Both the position numbers and the translations under genes were made by a program. Below, one piece after another: positions 34,801-48,539 of a stretch of DNA of 64,000 bases (within the stretch, counting starts at the first letter, position 1; each line of letters begins with the position of its first letter). The notes below the pieces were generated by a model. The model saw only the letters and a program-made list of their open reading frames with translations. It did not search any database and was not told the DNA's origin. Origin of the DNA: Rhipicephalus microplus (lineage: Eukaryota > Arthropoda > Arachnida > Ixodida > Ixodidae); contig NC_134701.1 of NCBI RefSeq assembly GCF_043290135.1, forward strand, positions 6,354,001 to 6,418,000, given 5' to 3'.

Positions 34801-37800
34801 TGACGGTGGTGAGAGTGGAGCACGACTGTCTCCATGGCGCAATTGGCTATGTGATCGGCTGTCAACTGAAGAGGTTGGAGGTTCGAGTCCCGCGGGAGTG
34901 GTGTATTGCTTTTTTTGGGCTGATAGCTTTGAAGATGTGTTCTGATGGTGGTAAGAGTGGAGCACGACTGTCTCCGTGGCGCAATTGGCTAGCGCTATCG
35001 GCTGTTAACCGACAGGTTGGAGGTTGGGGCCCACCTGGTGGTGGTGCGGCGCTTTTTTTTCTTTGGGCTGATAGCTTTGAAGATATGTTCTGATGGTGGT
35101 GAGAGTGGAGCACGACTGTCTCCGTGGCGCAATTAGCTAGCGCGATCGGCTGTTAACCGAAAGGTTGAAGGTACGAGCCCACCCGGTGGTGGTGCGGCGC
35201 TTTTTTTTCTTTGGGCTGATAGCTTTGAAGATATGTTCTGATGGTGGTGAGAGTGGAGCAGGACTGTCTCCGTGGCGCAATCGGCTAAGGCGATCGGCTG
35301 TTAACCGAAAGGTTGGAGGTACGAGCCCTCCCGGGAGTGGCGTGTTGCTTTTTTTATTTTGGGCTGATAGCTTTGAAGTTATGTTCTGATGGTGGTGAGA
35401 GTGTAGCACGACTGTCTCCGTGGCGCAATTTGCTAGCGCGATCGGCTGTTAACCGAAAGGTTGGAGGTACGAGCCCACCTGGTGGTGGTGCGGCGCTTTT
35501 TTTTCTTTGGGCTGATAGCTTTGAAGATATGTTCTGATGGTGGTGAGAGTGGAGCACGACTGTCTCCATGGCGCAATTGGCTATTCGATCGGCTGTTAAC
35601 TGAAAGGTTTGAGGTTCGAGCCCTTCCGGGAGTGGTGTGTTGCTTTTTTTATTTTGGGCTGATAGCTTTGAAGATATGTAATGATGGTGGTGAGAGTGGA
35701 GCACGACTGTCTCCGTGGCGCAATTGGCTAGCGCGATCGGCTGTTAACCGAAAGTTTGGAGGTACGAGCCCACCCGGTGGTGGTGCGGCGCTTTTTTTTC
35801 TTTGGGCTGATAGCTTTGAAGATATGTTCTGATGGTGGTGAGAGTGGAGCACGACTGTCTCCATGGCGCAATTGGCTATTCGATCGGCTGTTAACTGAAA
35901 GAATTGAGGTTCGAGCCCTTCCAGGAGTGGTGCGGCGCTTTTTTTTCTTTGGGCTGATAGCTTTGAAGAAATGTTCTGATGGTGTTGAGAGTTGAGCACG
36001 TCTGTCTCCGTGGCGCAATTGGCTAGCGCGGTCGGCTGTTAATCGAAAGGTTGGAGGTTCGAACCCTCCCGAGAGTGGTGTGTTGCTTTTTTTATTTTTT
36101 ACTGATAGCTTTGAAAATATGTTTAATGGTGGTGAGTGTGGAGCAGGACTGTCCCCATGACGCAATTGGCCAGCTCGATCGCCTGTTAACCGAAAGGTTG
36201 GAGGTACGAGCCCACCCGGTGGAGGTGCGGCGCTTTTTTTTCTTTGGACTGATAGCTTTGAAGATATGTCCTGATGGTGGTGAGAGTGGAGCACGACTGT
36301 CTCCGTGGCGGAATTGGCTAGCGCGATCGACTGTTAACTGAAAGGTTGGATGTTCGAGCCCTCCCGGGAGTAGTGTGTTGCTTTTTTTTCTTTGGGCTGA
36401 TAGCTTCGAAGATATGTTCTGATGGTGGTGAGAGTGGAGCAGGACTGTCTCCGTGGCGCAATTGGCTGCCGCGATCGGCTGTTAACCGAAAGGTTGGAGG
36501 TACGAGCCCACCCGGTGGAGGTGCGGCGCTTTTTTTTCTTTGGGCTGATAGCTTTGAAGATATGTTCTGATGGTGGTGAGAGTGGAGCACGACTGTCTCC
36601 GTGGCGCAATTGGCTAGCGCGATCGGCTGTTACCGAAAGGTTGGAGGTTCGAGCCCACCCGGTGGTGGTGCGGCGCTTTTTTTCCTTTGGGCTGATAGCT
36701 CTGAAGAAATCTTCTGACGGTGGTGAGAGTGAAGCACGACTGTCTTCGTGGCGCAATTGGCTATGCGATCGGCTGTTAACTGAAAGGTTGGAGGTTCGAG
36801 CCCTCCCGGGAGTGGTGTGTTGCTTTTTTTTCTTTGGGCTGATAGCTTTCAAAATATGTTCTGATGGTGGTGAGTGTGGAGCAGGACTGTCTCCGTGAAG
36901 CAATTGGCTAGAGCGATCGGCTGTTAACCGAAAGGTTGGAGGTACGAGCCCACCCGGTGGAGGTGCGGCGCTTTTTTTTCTTTGGGCTGATAGCTCTGAA
37001 GAAATGTTCTGACGGTGGTGTGAGTGGAGCACGACTGTCTCCGCGGCGCAATTGGCTAGCACGATCGGCTGTTAACCGAAAGGTTGGAGGTTGGAGCCCT
37101 CCCGGGAGTGTTGTGTTGCTTTTTTTATTTTGGGCTGATAGCTTTGAAAATATGTTCTGATGGTGGTGAGTGTGGAGCAGGACTGTCTCCGTGGCGCAAT
37201 TGGCTAGCGCGATCGGCTGTAAACCGAAAGGTTGGAGGTACGAGCCTACCCGGTGGAGGTGCGGCGCTTTTTTTTCTTTGGGCTGATAGCTTTGAAGATA
37301 TGTTCTGATGGTGGTGAGAGTGGAGCACGACTGTCTTCGTGGCGCAATCGGCTAACGCGATCGGCTGTTAACCGAAAGTTTGGAGGTGCGAGCCCTCCCG
37401 GGAGTGGTGTGTTGCTTTTTTTATTTTGGGCTGATAGCTTTGAAGATATGTTCTGATGGTGGTGAGAGTGGAGCACGACTGTTTCCGTGGCGCAATTGGC
37501 TAGTGCGATCGGCTGTTAACCGAAAGGTTGGAGGTACGAGCCCACCTGGTGGTGGTGCGGCGCTTGTTTTTCTTTGGGCTGATAGCTTTGAAGATATGTT
37601 CTGATGGTGGTGAGAGTGGAGCACGACTGTCTCCGTGGCGCAATTGGCTAGCGCGATCAGCTGTTAACCGAAAGGTTAGAGGTACGAGCCCACCCGCTGG
37701 TGGTGCGGCGCTTTTTTTTCTTTGGGCTGATAGCTCTGAAGAAATGTTCTGACGGTGGTGTTAGTGGAGCACGACTGTCTTCCGTGGCGCAATTGGCAGC

Positions 37801-39218
37801 GCGATCGGCTGTTATCCGAAAGGTTGGAGGTTCGAGCCCTCCCGGTGGAGGTGCGGCGCTTTTTTTTCTTTGGGCTGATAGCTTTGGAGATATGTTCGTA
37901 TGGTGGTGAGAGTGGAGCGCGACTGTCTCCGTGGCGCAATTGGCTAGCGCGATCGGCTGTTAACCGAGAGGTTGGAAGTTGGAGCCCACCCGGTGGTGGT
38001 GCGGCAATTTTTTTCCTTTTGGCTGATAGCTCTGAAGAAATGTTCTGACGGTGGTGAGAGTGGAGCACGACTGTCTCCATGACGCAATTGACTATGCGAT
38101 CGGCTGTCAACTGAAAGGTTGGAGGTTCGAGTCCCGCGGGAGTGGTGTATTGCTTTTTTTTCTTTGGGCTGATAGCTTTGAAGATGTGTTCTGATGGTGG
38201 TAAGAGTGGAGCACGACTGTCTCCGTGGCGCAATTGGCTAGCGCTATCGGCTGTTACCCGAAAGGTTGAAGGTTCGGGCCCACCTGGTGGTGGTGCGGCG
38301 CTTTTTTTTCTTTGGGCTGATAGCTTTGAAGATATGTTCTGATGGTGGTGAGAGTGGAACACGACTGTCTCCGTGGCGCATTTGGCTAGCGCGGTCGGCT
38401 GTTAACCGAAAGGTTGCAGGTACGAGCCCTCCCGGGAGTGGTGTGTTGCTTTTTTTATTTCGGCCTGAAAGCTATGAAGATATGTTCTGATGCTGGTGAG
38501 AGTGGAGCCCGACTCTCCGTGGGGCAATCGGCTAGCGCGATCGACTGTTAACTGAAAGGTTGGATGTTCGAGCCCTCCCGGGAGTAGTGTGTTGCTTTTT
38601 TTTCTTTGGGCTGATAGCTTTCAAAATATGTTCTGATGGTGGTGAGAGTGGAGCAGGACTGTCTCCGTGGCGCAATTGGCTGCCGCGATCGGCTGTTAAC
38701 CGAAAGGTTGGAGGTACGAGCCCACCCGGTGGTGGTGAGGCGCTTTTTTTTCTTTGGGCTGATAGCTTTGAAGATATGTTTAGATGGTGGTGAGAGTGGA
38801 GCACGACTGTCTCCGTGGCGCAATTGGCTAGCGCGATCGGCTGTTAACCGAAAGGTTGGAGGTTCGAGCCCACCCGGTGGTGGTGCGGCGCTTTTTTTCC
38901 TTTGGGCTGATAGCTCTGAAGAAATCTTCTGACGGTGGTGAGAGTGAAGCACGACTGTCTTCGTGGCGCAATTGGCTATGCGATCGGCTGTTAACTGAAA
39001 GCTTGGAGGTTCGAGCCCTCCCGGGAGTGGTGTGTTGCTTTTTTTTCTTTGGGCTGATAGCTTTCAAAATATGTTCTGATGGTGGTGAGTGTGGAGCAGG
39101 ACTGTCTCCGTGGCGCAATTGGCTAGCGCGATCGGCTGTTAACCGAAAGGTTGGAGGTTGGAGCCCTCCCGGGAGTGTTGTGTTGCTTTTTTTATTTTGG
39201 GCTGATAGCTTTGAAAAT
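31845..39218 (+). repeat. 7374-bp higher-order repeat, copy C
   Basis: 50 monomers repeated directly from 39219 at a constant shift of 7374. The start and end lie in the spacer at ATATGTTCGTATGG (31843 and 39217); just before it the sequences differ (TTTGGAG against TTTGAAA). It contains the second copy of segment family P (34085-37740), with the empty retroelement site at 35743-35753. Confidence 0.85.
36595..36667 (+). pseudogene. tRNA-Asn-like monomer with 1-base anticodon-loop deletion
   Basis: The loop reads CTGTTA followed directly by CCG, one A missing (near 36632). The same deletion is present in the duplicate at 43969, but not in the paralogues at 30695 and 6032, which read CTGTTAACCG. 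The monomer therefore gives a branching order for the blocks: the 36595 and 43969 copies separated after they parted from the 30695 copy. Confidence 0.75.
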
Positions 39219-42200
39219 ATGTTCGTATGGTGGTGAGAGTGGAGCGCGACTGTCTCCGTGGCGCAATTGGCTAGCGCGATCGGCTGTTAACCGAGAGGTT
39301 GGAAGTTGGAGCCCACCCGGTGGTGGTGCGGCAATTTTTTTCCTTTTGGCTGATAGCTCTGAAGAAATGTTCTGACGGTGGTGAGAGTGGAGCACGACTG
39401 TCTCCATGACGCAATTGACTATGCGATCGGCTGTCAACTGAAAGGTTGGAGGTTCGAGTCCCGCGGGAGTGGTGTATTGCTTTTTTTTCTTTGGGCTGAT
39501 AGCTTTGAAGATGTGTTCTGATGGTGGTAAGAGTGGAGCACGACTGTCTCCGTGGCGCAATTGGCTAGCGCTATCGGCTGTTACCCGAAAGGTTGAAGGT
39601 TCGGGCCCACCTGGTGGTGGTGCGGCGCTTTTTTTTCTTTGGGCTGATAGCTTTGAAGATATGTTCTGATGGTGGTGAGAGTGGAACACGACTGTCTCCG
39701 TGGCGCATTTGGCTAGCGCGGTCGGCTGTTAACCGAAAGGTTGCAGGTACGAGCCCTCCCGGGAGTGGTGTGTTGCTTTTTTTATTTCGGCCTGAAAGCT
39801 ATGAAGATATGTTCTGATGCTGGTGAGAGTGGAGCCCGACTCTCCGTGGGGCAATCGGCTAGCGCGATCGACTGTTAACTGAAAGGTTGGATGTTCGAGC
39901 CCTCCCGGGAGTAGTGTGTTGCTTTTTTTTCTTTGGGCTGATAGCTTTCAAAATATGTTCTGATGGTGGTGAGAGTGGAGCAGGACTGTCTCCGTGGCGC
40001 AATTGGCTGCCGCGATCGGCTGTTAACCGAAAGGTTGGAGGTACGAGCCCACCCGGTGGTGGTGAGGCGCTTTTTTTTCTTTGGGCTGATAGCTTTGAAG
40101 ATATGTTTAGATGGTGGTGAGAGTGGAGCACGACTGTCTCCGTGGCGCAATTGGCTAGCGCGATCGGCTGTTAACCGAAAGGTTGGAGGTTCGAGCCCAC
40201 CCGGTGGTGGTGCGGCGCTTTTTTTCCTTTGGGCTGATAGCTCTGAAGAAATCTTCTGACGGTGGTGAGAGTGAAGCACGACTGTCTTCGTGGCGCAATT
40301 GGCTATGCGATCGGCTGTTAACTGAAAGGTTGGAGGTTCGAGCCCTCCCGGGAGTGGTGTGTTGCTTTTTTTTCTTTGGGCTGATAGCTTTCAAAATATG
40401 TTCTGATGGTGGTGAGTGTGGAGCAGGACTGTCTCCGTGAAGCAATTGGCTAGCGCAATCGGCTGTTAACCGAAAGCTTGGAGGTACGAGCCCACCCGGT
40501 GGAGGTTCGGCGCTTTTTTTTCTTTGGGCTGATAGCTCTGAAGAAATGTTCTGGCGGTGGTGTGAGTGGAGCACGACTGTCTCCGCGGCGCAATTGGCTA
40601 GCGCGATCGGCTGTTAACCGAAAGGTTGGAGGTTGGAGCCCTCCCGGGAGTGTTGTGTTGCTTTTTTTATTTTGGGCTGATAGCTTTGAAAATATGTTCT
40701 GATGATGGTGAGTGTGGAGCAGGACTGTCTCCGTGGCGCAATTGGCTAGCGCGATCGGCTGTTAACCGAAAGGTTGGAGGTTGGAGCCCTCCCGGGAGTG
40801 TTGTGTTGCTTTTTTTATTTTGGGCTGATAGCTTTGAAAATATGTTCTGATGGTGGTGAGTGTGGAGCAGGACTGTCTCCGTGGCGCAATTGGCTAGCGC
40901 GATCGGCTGTAAACCGAAAGGTTGGATGTACGAGCCTACCCGGTGGAGGTGCGGCGCTTTTTTTTCTTTGGGCTGATAGCTTTGAAGATATGTTCTGATG
41001 GTGGTGAGAGTGGAGCACGACTGTCTTCGTGGCGCAATCGGCTAACGCGATCGGCTGTCAACTGAAAGGTTGGAGGTTCGAGTCCCGCGTGAGTGGTGTA
41101 TTGCTTTTTTTTCTTTGGGCTGATAGCTTTGAAGATGTGTTCTGATGGTGGTAAGAGTGGAGCACGACTGTCTCCGTGGCGCAATTGGCTAGCGCTATCG
41201 GCTGTTACCCGAAAGGTTGGAGGTTCGGGCCCACCTGGTGGTGGTGCGGCGCTTTTTTTTCTTTGGGCTGATAGCTTTGAAGATATGTTCTGATGGTGGT
41301 GAGAGTGGAGCACGACTGTCTCCGTGGCGCATTTGGCTAGCGCGATCGGCTGTTAACCGAAAGGTTGCAGGTACGAGCCCTCCCGGGAGTAGTGTGTTGC
41401 TTTTTTTATTTCGGCCTGAAAGCTATGAAGATATGTTCTGATGCTGGTGAGAGTGGAGCACGACTGTCTCCATGGCGCAATTGGCTATTCGATCGGCTGT
41501 TAACTGAAAGAATTGAGGTTCGAGCCCTTCCAGAAGTGGTGCGGCGCTTTTTTTCTTTGGGCTGATAGCTTTGAAGAAATGTTCTGATGGTGGTGAGAGT
41601 TGAGCACGTCTGTCTCTGTGGCGCAATTGGCTAGCGCGGTCGGCTATTAACCGAAAGGTTGGAGGTTCGAACCCTCCCGAGAGTGGTGTGTTGCTTTTTT
41701 TATTTTTTGCTGATAGCTTTGAAGATATGTTCTGATGGTGGTGAGAGTGGAGCACGACTGTCTCCGTGGCGCAATAGGCTATTCGATCGGCTGTTAACTG
41801 AAAGGTTGGATGTTCGAGCCCTCCCGGGAGTAGTGTGTTGCTTTTTTTTCTTTGGGCTGATAACTTCGAAGATATGTTCTGATGGTGGTGAGAGTGGAGC
41901 AGGACTGTCTCCGTGGCGCAATTGGCTAGCGCGATCTGCTGTTAACCGAAAGGTTGGAGGTACGAGCCTACCCGGTGGAGGTGCGGCGCTTTTTTTCTTT
42001 GGGCTGATAGCTTTGAAGATATGTTCTGATGATGGTGAGAGTGGAGCACGACTGTCTCCGTGGCGCAATTGGCTAGCGCGATCGGCTGTTAACCGAGAGG
42101 TTGGAAGTTGGAGCCCACCCGGTGGTGGTGCGGCGATTTTTTTCCTTTTGGCTGATAGCTCCGAAGAAATGTTCTGACGGTGGTGAGAGTGGAGCACGAC

Positions 42201-45200
42201 TGTCTCCATGGCGCAATTGGCTATGTGATCGGCTGTCAACTGAAGAGGTTGGAGGTTCGAGTCCCGCGGGAGTGGTGTATTGCTTTTTTTGGGCTGATAG
42301 CTTTGAAGATGTGTTCTGATGGTGGTAAGAGTGGAGCACGACTGTCTCCGTGGCGCAATTGGCTAGCGCTATCGGCTGTTAACCGACAGGTTGGAGGTTG
42401 GGGCCCACCTGGTGGTGGTGCGGCGCTTTTTTTTCTTTGGGCTGATAGCTTTGAAGATATGTTCTGATGGTGGTGAGAGTGGAGCACGACTGTCTCCGTG
42501 GCGCAATTAGCTAGCGCGATCGGCTGTTAACCGAAAGGTTGAAGGTACGAGCCCACCCGGTGGTGGTGCGGCGCTTTTTTTTCTTTGGGCTGATAGCTTT
42601 GAAGATATGTTCTGATGGTGGTGAGAGTGGAGCAGGACTGTCTCCGTGGCGCAATCGGCTAAGGCGATCGGCTGTTAACCGAAAGGTTGGAGGTACGAGC
42701 CCTCCCGGGAGTGGCGTGTTGCTTTTTTTATTTTGGGCTGATAGCTTTGAAGTTATGTTCTGATGGTGGTGAGAGTGTAGCACGACTGTCTCCGTGGCGC
42801 AATTTGCTAGCGCGATCGGCTGTTAACCGAAAGGTTGGAGGTACGAGCCCACCTGGTGGTGGTGCGGCGCTTTTTTTTCTTTGGGCTGATAGCTTTGAAG
42901 ATATGTTCTGATGGTGGTGAGAGTGGAGCACGACTGTCTCCATGGCGCAATTGGCTATTCGATCGGCTGTTAACTGAAAGGTTTGAGGTTCGAGCCCTTC
43001 CGGGAGTGGTGTGTTGCTTTTTTTATTTTGGGCTGATAGCTTTGAAGATATGTAATGATGGTGGTGAGAGTGGAGCACGACTGTCTCCGTGGCGCAATTG
43101 GCTAGCGCGATCGGCTGTTAACCGAAAGTTTGGAGGTACGAGCCCACCCGGTGGTGGTGCGGCGCTTTTTTTTCTTTGGGCTGATAGCTTTGAAGATATG
43201 TTCTGATGGTGGTGAGAGTGGAGCACGACTGTCTCCATGGCGCAATTGGCTATTCGATCGGCTGTTAACTGAAAGAATTGAGGTTCGAGCCCTTCCAGGA
43301 GTGGTGCGGCGCTTTTTTTTCTTTGGGCTGATAGCTTTGAAGAAATGTTCTGATGGTGTTGAGAGTTGAGCACGTCTGTCTCCGTGGCGCAATTGGCTAG
43401 CGCGGTCGGCTGTTAATCGAAAGGTTGGAGGTTCGAACCCTCCCGAGAGTGGTGTGTTGCTTTTTTTATTTTTTACTGATAGCTTTGAAAATATGTTTAA
43501 TGGTGGTGAGTGTGGAGCAGGACTGTCCCCATGACGCAATTGGCCAGCTCGATCGCCTGTTAACCGAAAGGTTGGAGGTACGAGCCCACCCGGTGGAGGT
43601 GCGGCGCTTTTTTTTCTTTGGACTGATAGCTTTGAAGATATGTCCTGATGGTGGTGAGAGTGGAGCACGACTGTCTCCGTGGCGGAATTGGCTAGCGCGA
43701 TCGACTGTTAACTGAAAGGTTGGATGTTCGAGCCCTCCCGGGAGTAGTGTGTTGCTTTTTTTTCTTTGGGCTGATAGCTTCGAAGATATGTTCTGATGGT
43801 GGTGAGAGTGGAGCAGGACTGTCTCCGTGGCGCAATTGGCTGCCGCGATCGGCTGTTAACCGAAAGGTTGGAGGTACGAGCCCACCCGGTGGAGGTGCGG
43901 CGCTTTTTTTTCTTTGGGCTGATAGCTTTGAAGATATGTTCTGATGGTGGTGAGAGTGGAGCACGACTGTCTCCGTGGCGCAATTGGCTAGCGCGATCGG
44001 CTGTTACCGAAAGGTTGGAGGTTCGAGCCCACCCGGTGGTGGTGCGGCGCTTTTTTTCCTTTGGGCTGATAGCTCTGAAGAAATCTTCTGACGGTGGTGA
44101 GAGTGAAGCACGACTGTCTTCGTGGCGCAATTGGCTATGCGATCGGCTGTTAACTGAAAGGTTGGAGGTTCGAGCCCTCCCGGGAGTGGTGTGTTGCTTT
44201 TTTTTCTTTGGGCTGATAGCTTTCAAAATATGTTCTGATGGTGGTGAGTGTGGAGCAGGACTGTCTCCGTGAAGCAATTGGCTAGAGCGATCGGCTGTTA
44301 ACCGAAAGGTTGGAGGTACGATCCCACCCGGTGGAGGTGCGGCGCTTTTTTTTCTTTGGGCTGATAGCTCTGAAGAAATGTTCTGACGGTGGTGTGAGTG
44401 GAGCACGACTGTCTCCGCGGCGCAATTGGCTAGCACGATCGGCTGTTAACCGAAAGGTTGGAGGTTGGAGCCCTCCCGGGAGTGTTGTGTTGCTTTTTTT
44501 ATTTTGGGCTGATAGCTTTGAAAATATGTTCTGATGGTGGTGAGTGTGGAGCAGGACTGTCTCCGTGGCGCAATTGGCTAGCGCGATCGGCTGTAAACCG
44601 AAAGGTTGGAGGTACGAGCCTACCCGGTGGAGGTGCGGCGCTTTTTTTTCTTTGGGCTGATAGCTTTGAAGATATGTTCTGATGGTGGTGAGAGTGGAGC
44701 ACGACTGTCTTCGTGGCGCAATCGGCTAACGCGATCGGCTGTTAACCGAAAGTTTGGAGGTGCGAGCCCTCCCGGGAGTGGTGTGTTGCTTTTTTTATTT
44801 TGGGCTGATAGCTTTGAAGATATGTTCTGATGGTGGTGAGAGTGGAGCACGACTGTTTCCGTGGCGCAATTGGCTAGTGCGATCGGCTGTTAACCGAAAG
44901 GTTGGAGGTACGAGCCCACCTGGTGGTGGTGCGGCGCTTGTTTTTCTTTGGGCTGATAGCTTTGAAGATATGTTCTGATGGTGGTGAGAGTGGAGCACGA
45001 CTGTCTCCGTGGCGCAATTGGCTAGCGCGATCAGCTGTTAACCGAAAGGTTAGAGGTACGAGCCCACCCGCTGGTGGTGCGGCGCTTTTTTTTCTTTGGG
45101 CTGATAGCTCTGAAGAAATGTTCTGACGGTGGTGTTAGTGGAGCACGACTGTCTTCCGTGGCGCAATTGGCAGCGCGATCGGCTGTTATCCGAAAGGTTG

Positions 45201-46480
45201 GAGGTTCGAGCCCTCCCGGTGGAGGTGCGGCGCTTTTTTTTCTTTGGGCTGATAGCTTTGGAGATATGTTCGTATGGTGGTGAGAGTGGAGCGCGACTGT
45301 CTCCGTGGCGCAATTGGCTAGCGCGATCGGCTGTTAACCGAGAGGTTGGAAGTTGGAGCCCACCCGGTGGTGGTGCGGCAATTTTTTTCCTTTTGGCTGA
45401 TAGCTCTGAAGAAATGTTCTGACGGTGGTGAGAGTGGAGCACGACTGTCTCCATGACGCAATTGACTATGCGATCGGCTGTCAACTGAAAGGTTGGAGGT
45501 TCGAGTCCCGCGGGAGTGGTGTATTGCTTTTTTTTCTTTGGGCTGATAGCTTTGAAGATGTGTTCTGATGGTGGTAAGAGTGGAGCACGACTGTCTCCGT
45601 GGCGCAATTGGCTAGCGCTATCGGCTGTTACCCGAAAGGTTGAAGGTTCGGGCCCACCTGGTGGTGGTGCGGCGCTTTTTTTTCTTTGGGCTGATAGCTT
45701 TGAAGATATGTTCTGATGGTGGTGAGAGTGGAACACGACTGTCTCCGTGGCGCATTTGGCTAGCGCGGTCGGCTGTTAACCGAAAGGTTGCAGGTACGAG
45801 CCCTCCCGGGAGTGGTGTGTTGCTTTTTTTATTTCGGCCTGAAAGCTATGAAGATATGTTCTGATGCTGGTGAGAGTGGAGCCCGACTCTCCGTGGGGCA
45901 ATCGGCTAGCGCGATCGACTGTTAACTGAAAGGTTGGATGTTCGAGCCCTCCCGGGAGTAGTGTGTTGCTTTTTTTTCTTTGGGCTGATAGCTTTCAAAA
46001 TATGTTCTGATGGTGGTGAGAGTGGAGCAGGACTGTCTCCGTGGCGCAATTGGCTGCCGCGATCGGCTGTTAACCGAAAGGTTGGAGGTACGAGCCCACC
46101 CGGTGGTGGTGAGGCGCTTTTTTTTCTTTGGGCTGATAGCTTTGAAGATATGTTTAGATGGTGGTGAGAGTGGAGCACGACTGTCTCCGTGGCGCAATTG
46201 GCTAGCGCGATCGGCTGTTAACCGAAAGGTTGGAGGTTCGAGCCCACCCGGTGGTGGTGCGGCGCTTTTTTTCCTTTGGGCTGATAGCTCTGAAGAAATC
46301 TTCTGACGGTGGTGAGAGTGAAGCACGACTGTCTTCGTGGCGCAATTGGCTATGCGATCGGCTGTTAACTGAAAGCTTGGAGGTTCGAGCCCTCCCGGGA
46401 GTGGTGTGTTGCTTTTTTTTCTTTGGGCTGATAGCTTTCAAAATATGTTCTGATGGTGGTGAGTGTGGAGCAGGACTGTC
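39219..46480 (+). repeat. 7374-bp higher-order repeat, copy D
   Basis: Second copy at shift 7374, nearly identical by eye to copy C, including the 1-base anticodon-loop deletion at 44006 and the empty site at 43117-43127. Rare differences exist, for example GTACGATCCC at 44317 for GTACGAGCCC at 36943. Agreement stops near 46480, where copy C went GTGGCGCAATTGGC and this copy GTGAAGCAATTGGC. Confidence 0.85.
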
Positions 46481-48539
46481 TCCGTGAAGCAATTGGCTAG
46501 CGCAATCGGCTGTTAACCGAAAGCTTGGAGGTACGAGCCCACCCGGTGGAGGTTCGGCGCTTTTTTTTCTTTGGGCTGATAGCTCTGAAGAAATGTTCTG
46601 GCGGTGGTGTGAGTGGAGCACGACTGTCTCCGCGGCGCAATTGGCTAGCGCGATCGGCTGTTAACCGAAAGGTTGGAGGTTGGAGCCCTCCCGGGAGTGT
46701 TGTGTTGCTTTTTTTATTTTGGGCTGATAGCTTTGAAAATATGTTCTGATGGTGGTGAGTGTGGAGCAGGACTGTCTCCGTGGCGCAATTGGCTAGCGCG
46801 ATCGGCTGTTAACCGAAAGGTTGGAGGTTGGAGCCCTCCCGGGAGTGTTGTGTTGCTTTTTTTATTTTGGGCTGATAGCTTTGAAAATATGTTCTGATGG
46901 TGGTGAGTGTGGAGCAGGACTGTCTCCGTGGCGCAATTGGCTAGCGCGATCGGCTGTAAACCGAAAGGTTGGATGTACGAGCCTACCCGGTGGAGGTGCG
47001 GCGCTTTTTTTTCTTTGGGCTGATAGCTTTGAAGATATGTTCTGATGGTGGTGAGAGTGGAGCACGACTGTCTTCGTGGCGCAATCGGCTAACGCGATCG
47101 GCTGTCAACTGAAAGGTTGGAGGTTCGAGTCCCGCGGGAGTGGTGTATTGCTTTTTTTTCTTTGGGCTGATAGCTTTGAAGATGTGTTCTGATGGTGGTA
47201 AGAGTGGAGCACGACTGTCTCCGTGGCGCAATTGGCTAGCGCTATCGGCTGTTACCCGAAAGGTTGGAGGTTCGGGCCCACCTGGTGGTGGTGCGGCGCT
47301 TTTTTTTCTTTGGGCTGATAGCTTTGAAGATATGTTCTGATGGTGGTGAGAGTGGAGCACGACTGTCTCCGTGGCGCATTTGGCTAGCGCGATCGGCTGT
47401 TAACCGAAAGGTTGCAGGTACGAGCCCTCCCGGGAGTAGTGTGTTGCTTTTTTTATTTCGGCCTGAAAGCTATGAAGATATGTTCTGATGCTGGTGAGAG
47501 TGGAGCCCGACTCTCCGTGGGGCAATCGGCTAGCGCGATCGACTGTTAACTGAAAGGTTGGATGTTCGAGCCCTCCCGGGAGTAGTGTGTTGCTTTTTTT
47601 TCTTTGGGCTGATAGCTTCGAAGATATGTTCTGATGGTGGTGAGTGTGGAGCAGGACTGTCTCCGTGAAGCAATTGGCTAGCGCGATCGGCTGTTAACCG
47701 AAAGGTTGGAGGTACGAGCCCACCCGGTGGAGGTGCGGCGCTTTTTTTTCTTTGGGCTGATAGCTCTGAAGAAATGTTCTGACGGTGGTGTGAGTGGAGC
47801 ACGACTGTCTCCGCGGCGTAATTGGCTAGCGCGATCGGCTGTTAACCGAAAGGTTGGAGGTTGGAGCCCTCCCGGGAGTGTTGTGTTGCTTTTTTTATTT
47901 TGGGCTGATAGCTTTGAAAATATGTTCTGATGGTGGTGAGTGTGGAGCAGGACTGTCTCCGTGGCGCAATTGGCTAGCGCGATCGGCTGTAAACCGAAAG
48001 GTTGGATGTACGAGCCTACCCGGTGGAGGTGCGGCGCTTTTTTTTCTTTGGGCTGATAGCTTTGAAGATATGTTCTGATGGTGGTGAGAGTGGAGCACGA
48101 CTGTCTTCGTGGCGCAATCGGCTAACGCGATCGGCTGTTAACCGAAAGGTTGGAGGTGCGAGCCCTCCCGGGAGTGGTGTGTTGCTTTTTTATTTTGGGG
48201 TGATAGCTTTGAAGATATGTTCTGATGGTGGTGAGAGTGGAGCACGACTGTCTCCGTGGCGCAATTGGCTAGCGCGATCGGCTGTTAACCGAAAGGTTGG
48301 AGGTACGAGCCCACCCGGTGGTGGTGCGGCGCTTTTTTTTCTTTGGGCTGATAGCTTTGAAGATATGTTCTCATGGTGGTGAGAGTGGAGCACGACTGTC
48401 TCCATGGCGCAATGGGCTATTCAATCGGCTGTTCACTGAAAGGTTTGAGGTTCGAGCCCTTCCGGGAGCAGTGTGTTGCTTTTTTTATTTTGGGCTGATA
48501 GCTTTGAAGATATGTAATGATGGTGGTGAGAGTGGAGCG
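46481..48539 (+). repeat. Mosaic satellite segment between two higher-order repeats
   Basis: About 14 monomers. 46481-47490 resembles 33060-34070 and 40435-41445; after 47490 it joins monomers resembling 10740-11000 and then 8870-9600. Such switching between distant paralogues is what repeated unequal exchange produces. Nothing other than monomers is present. Confidence 0.7.
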
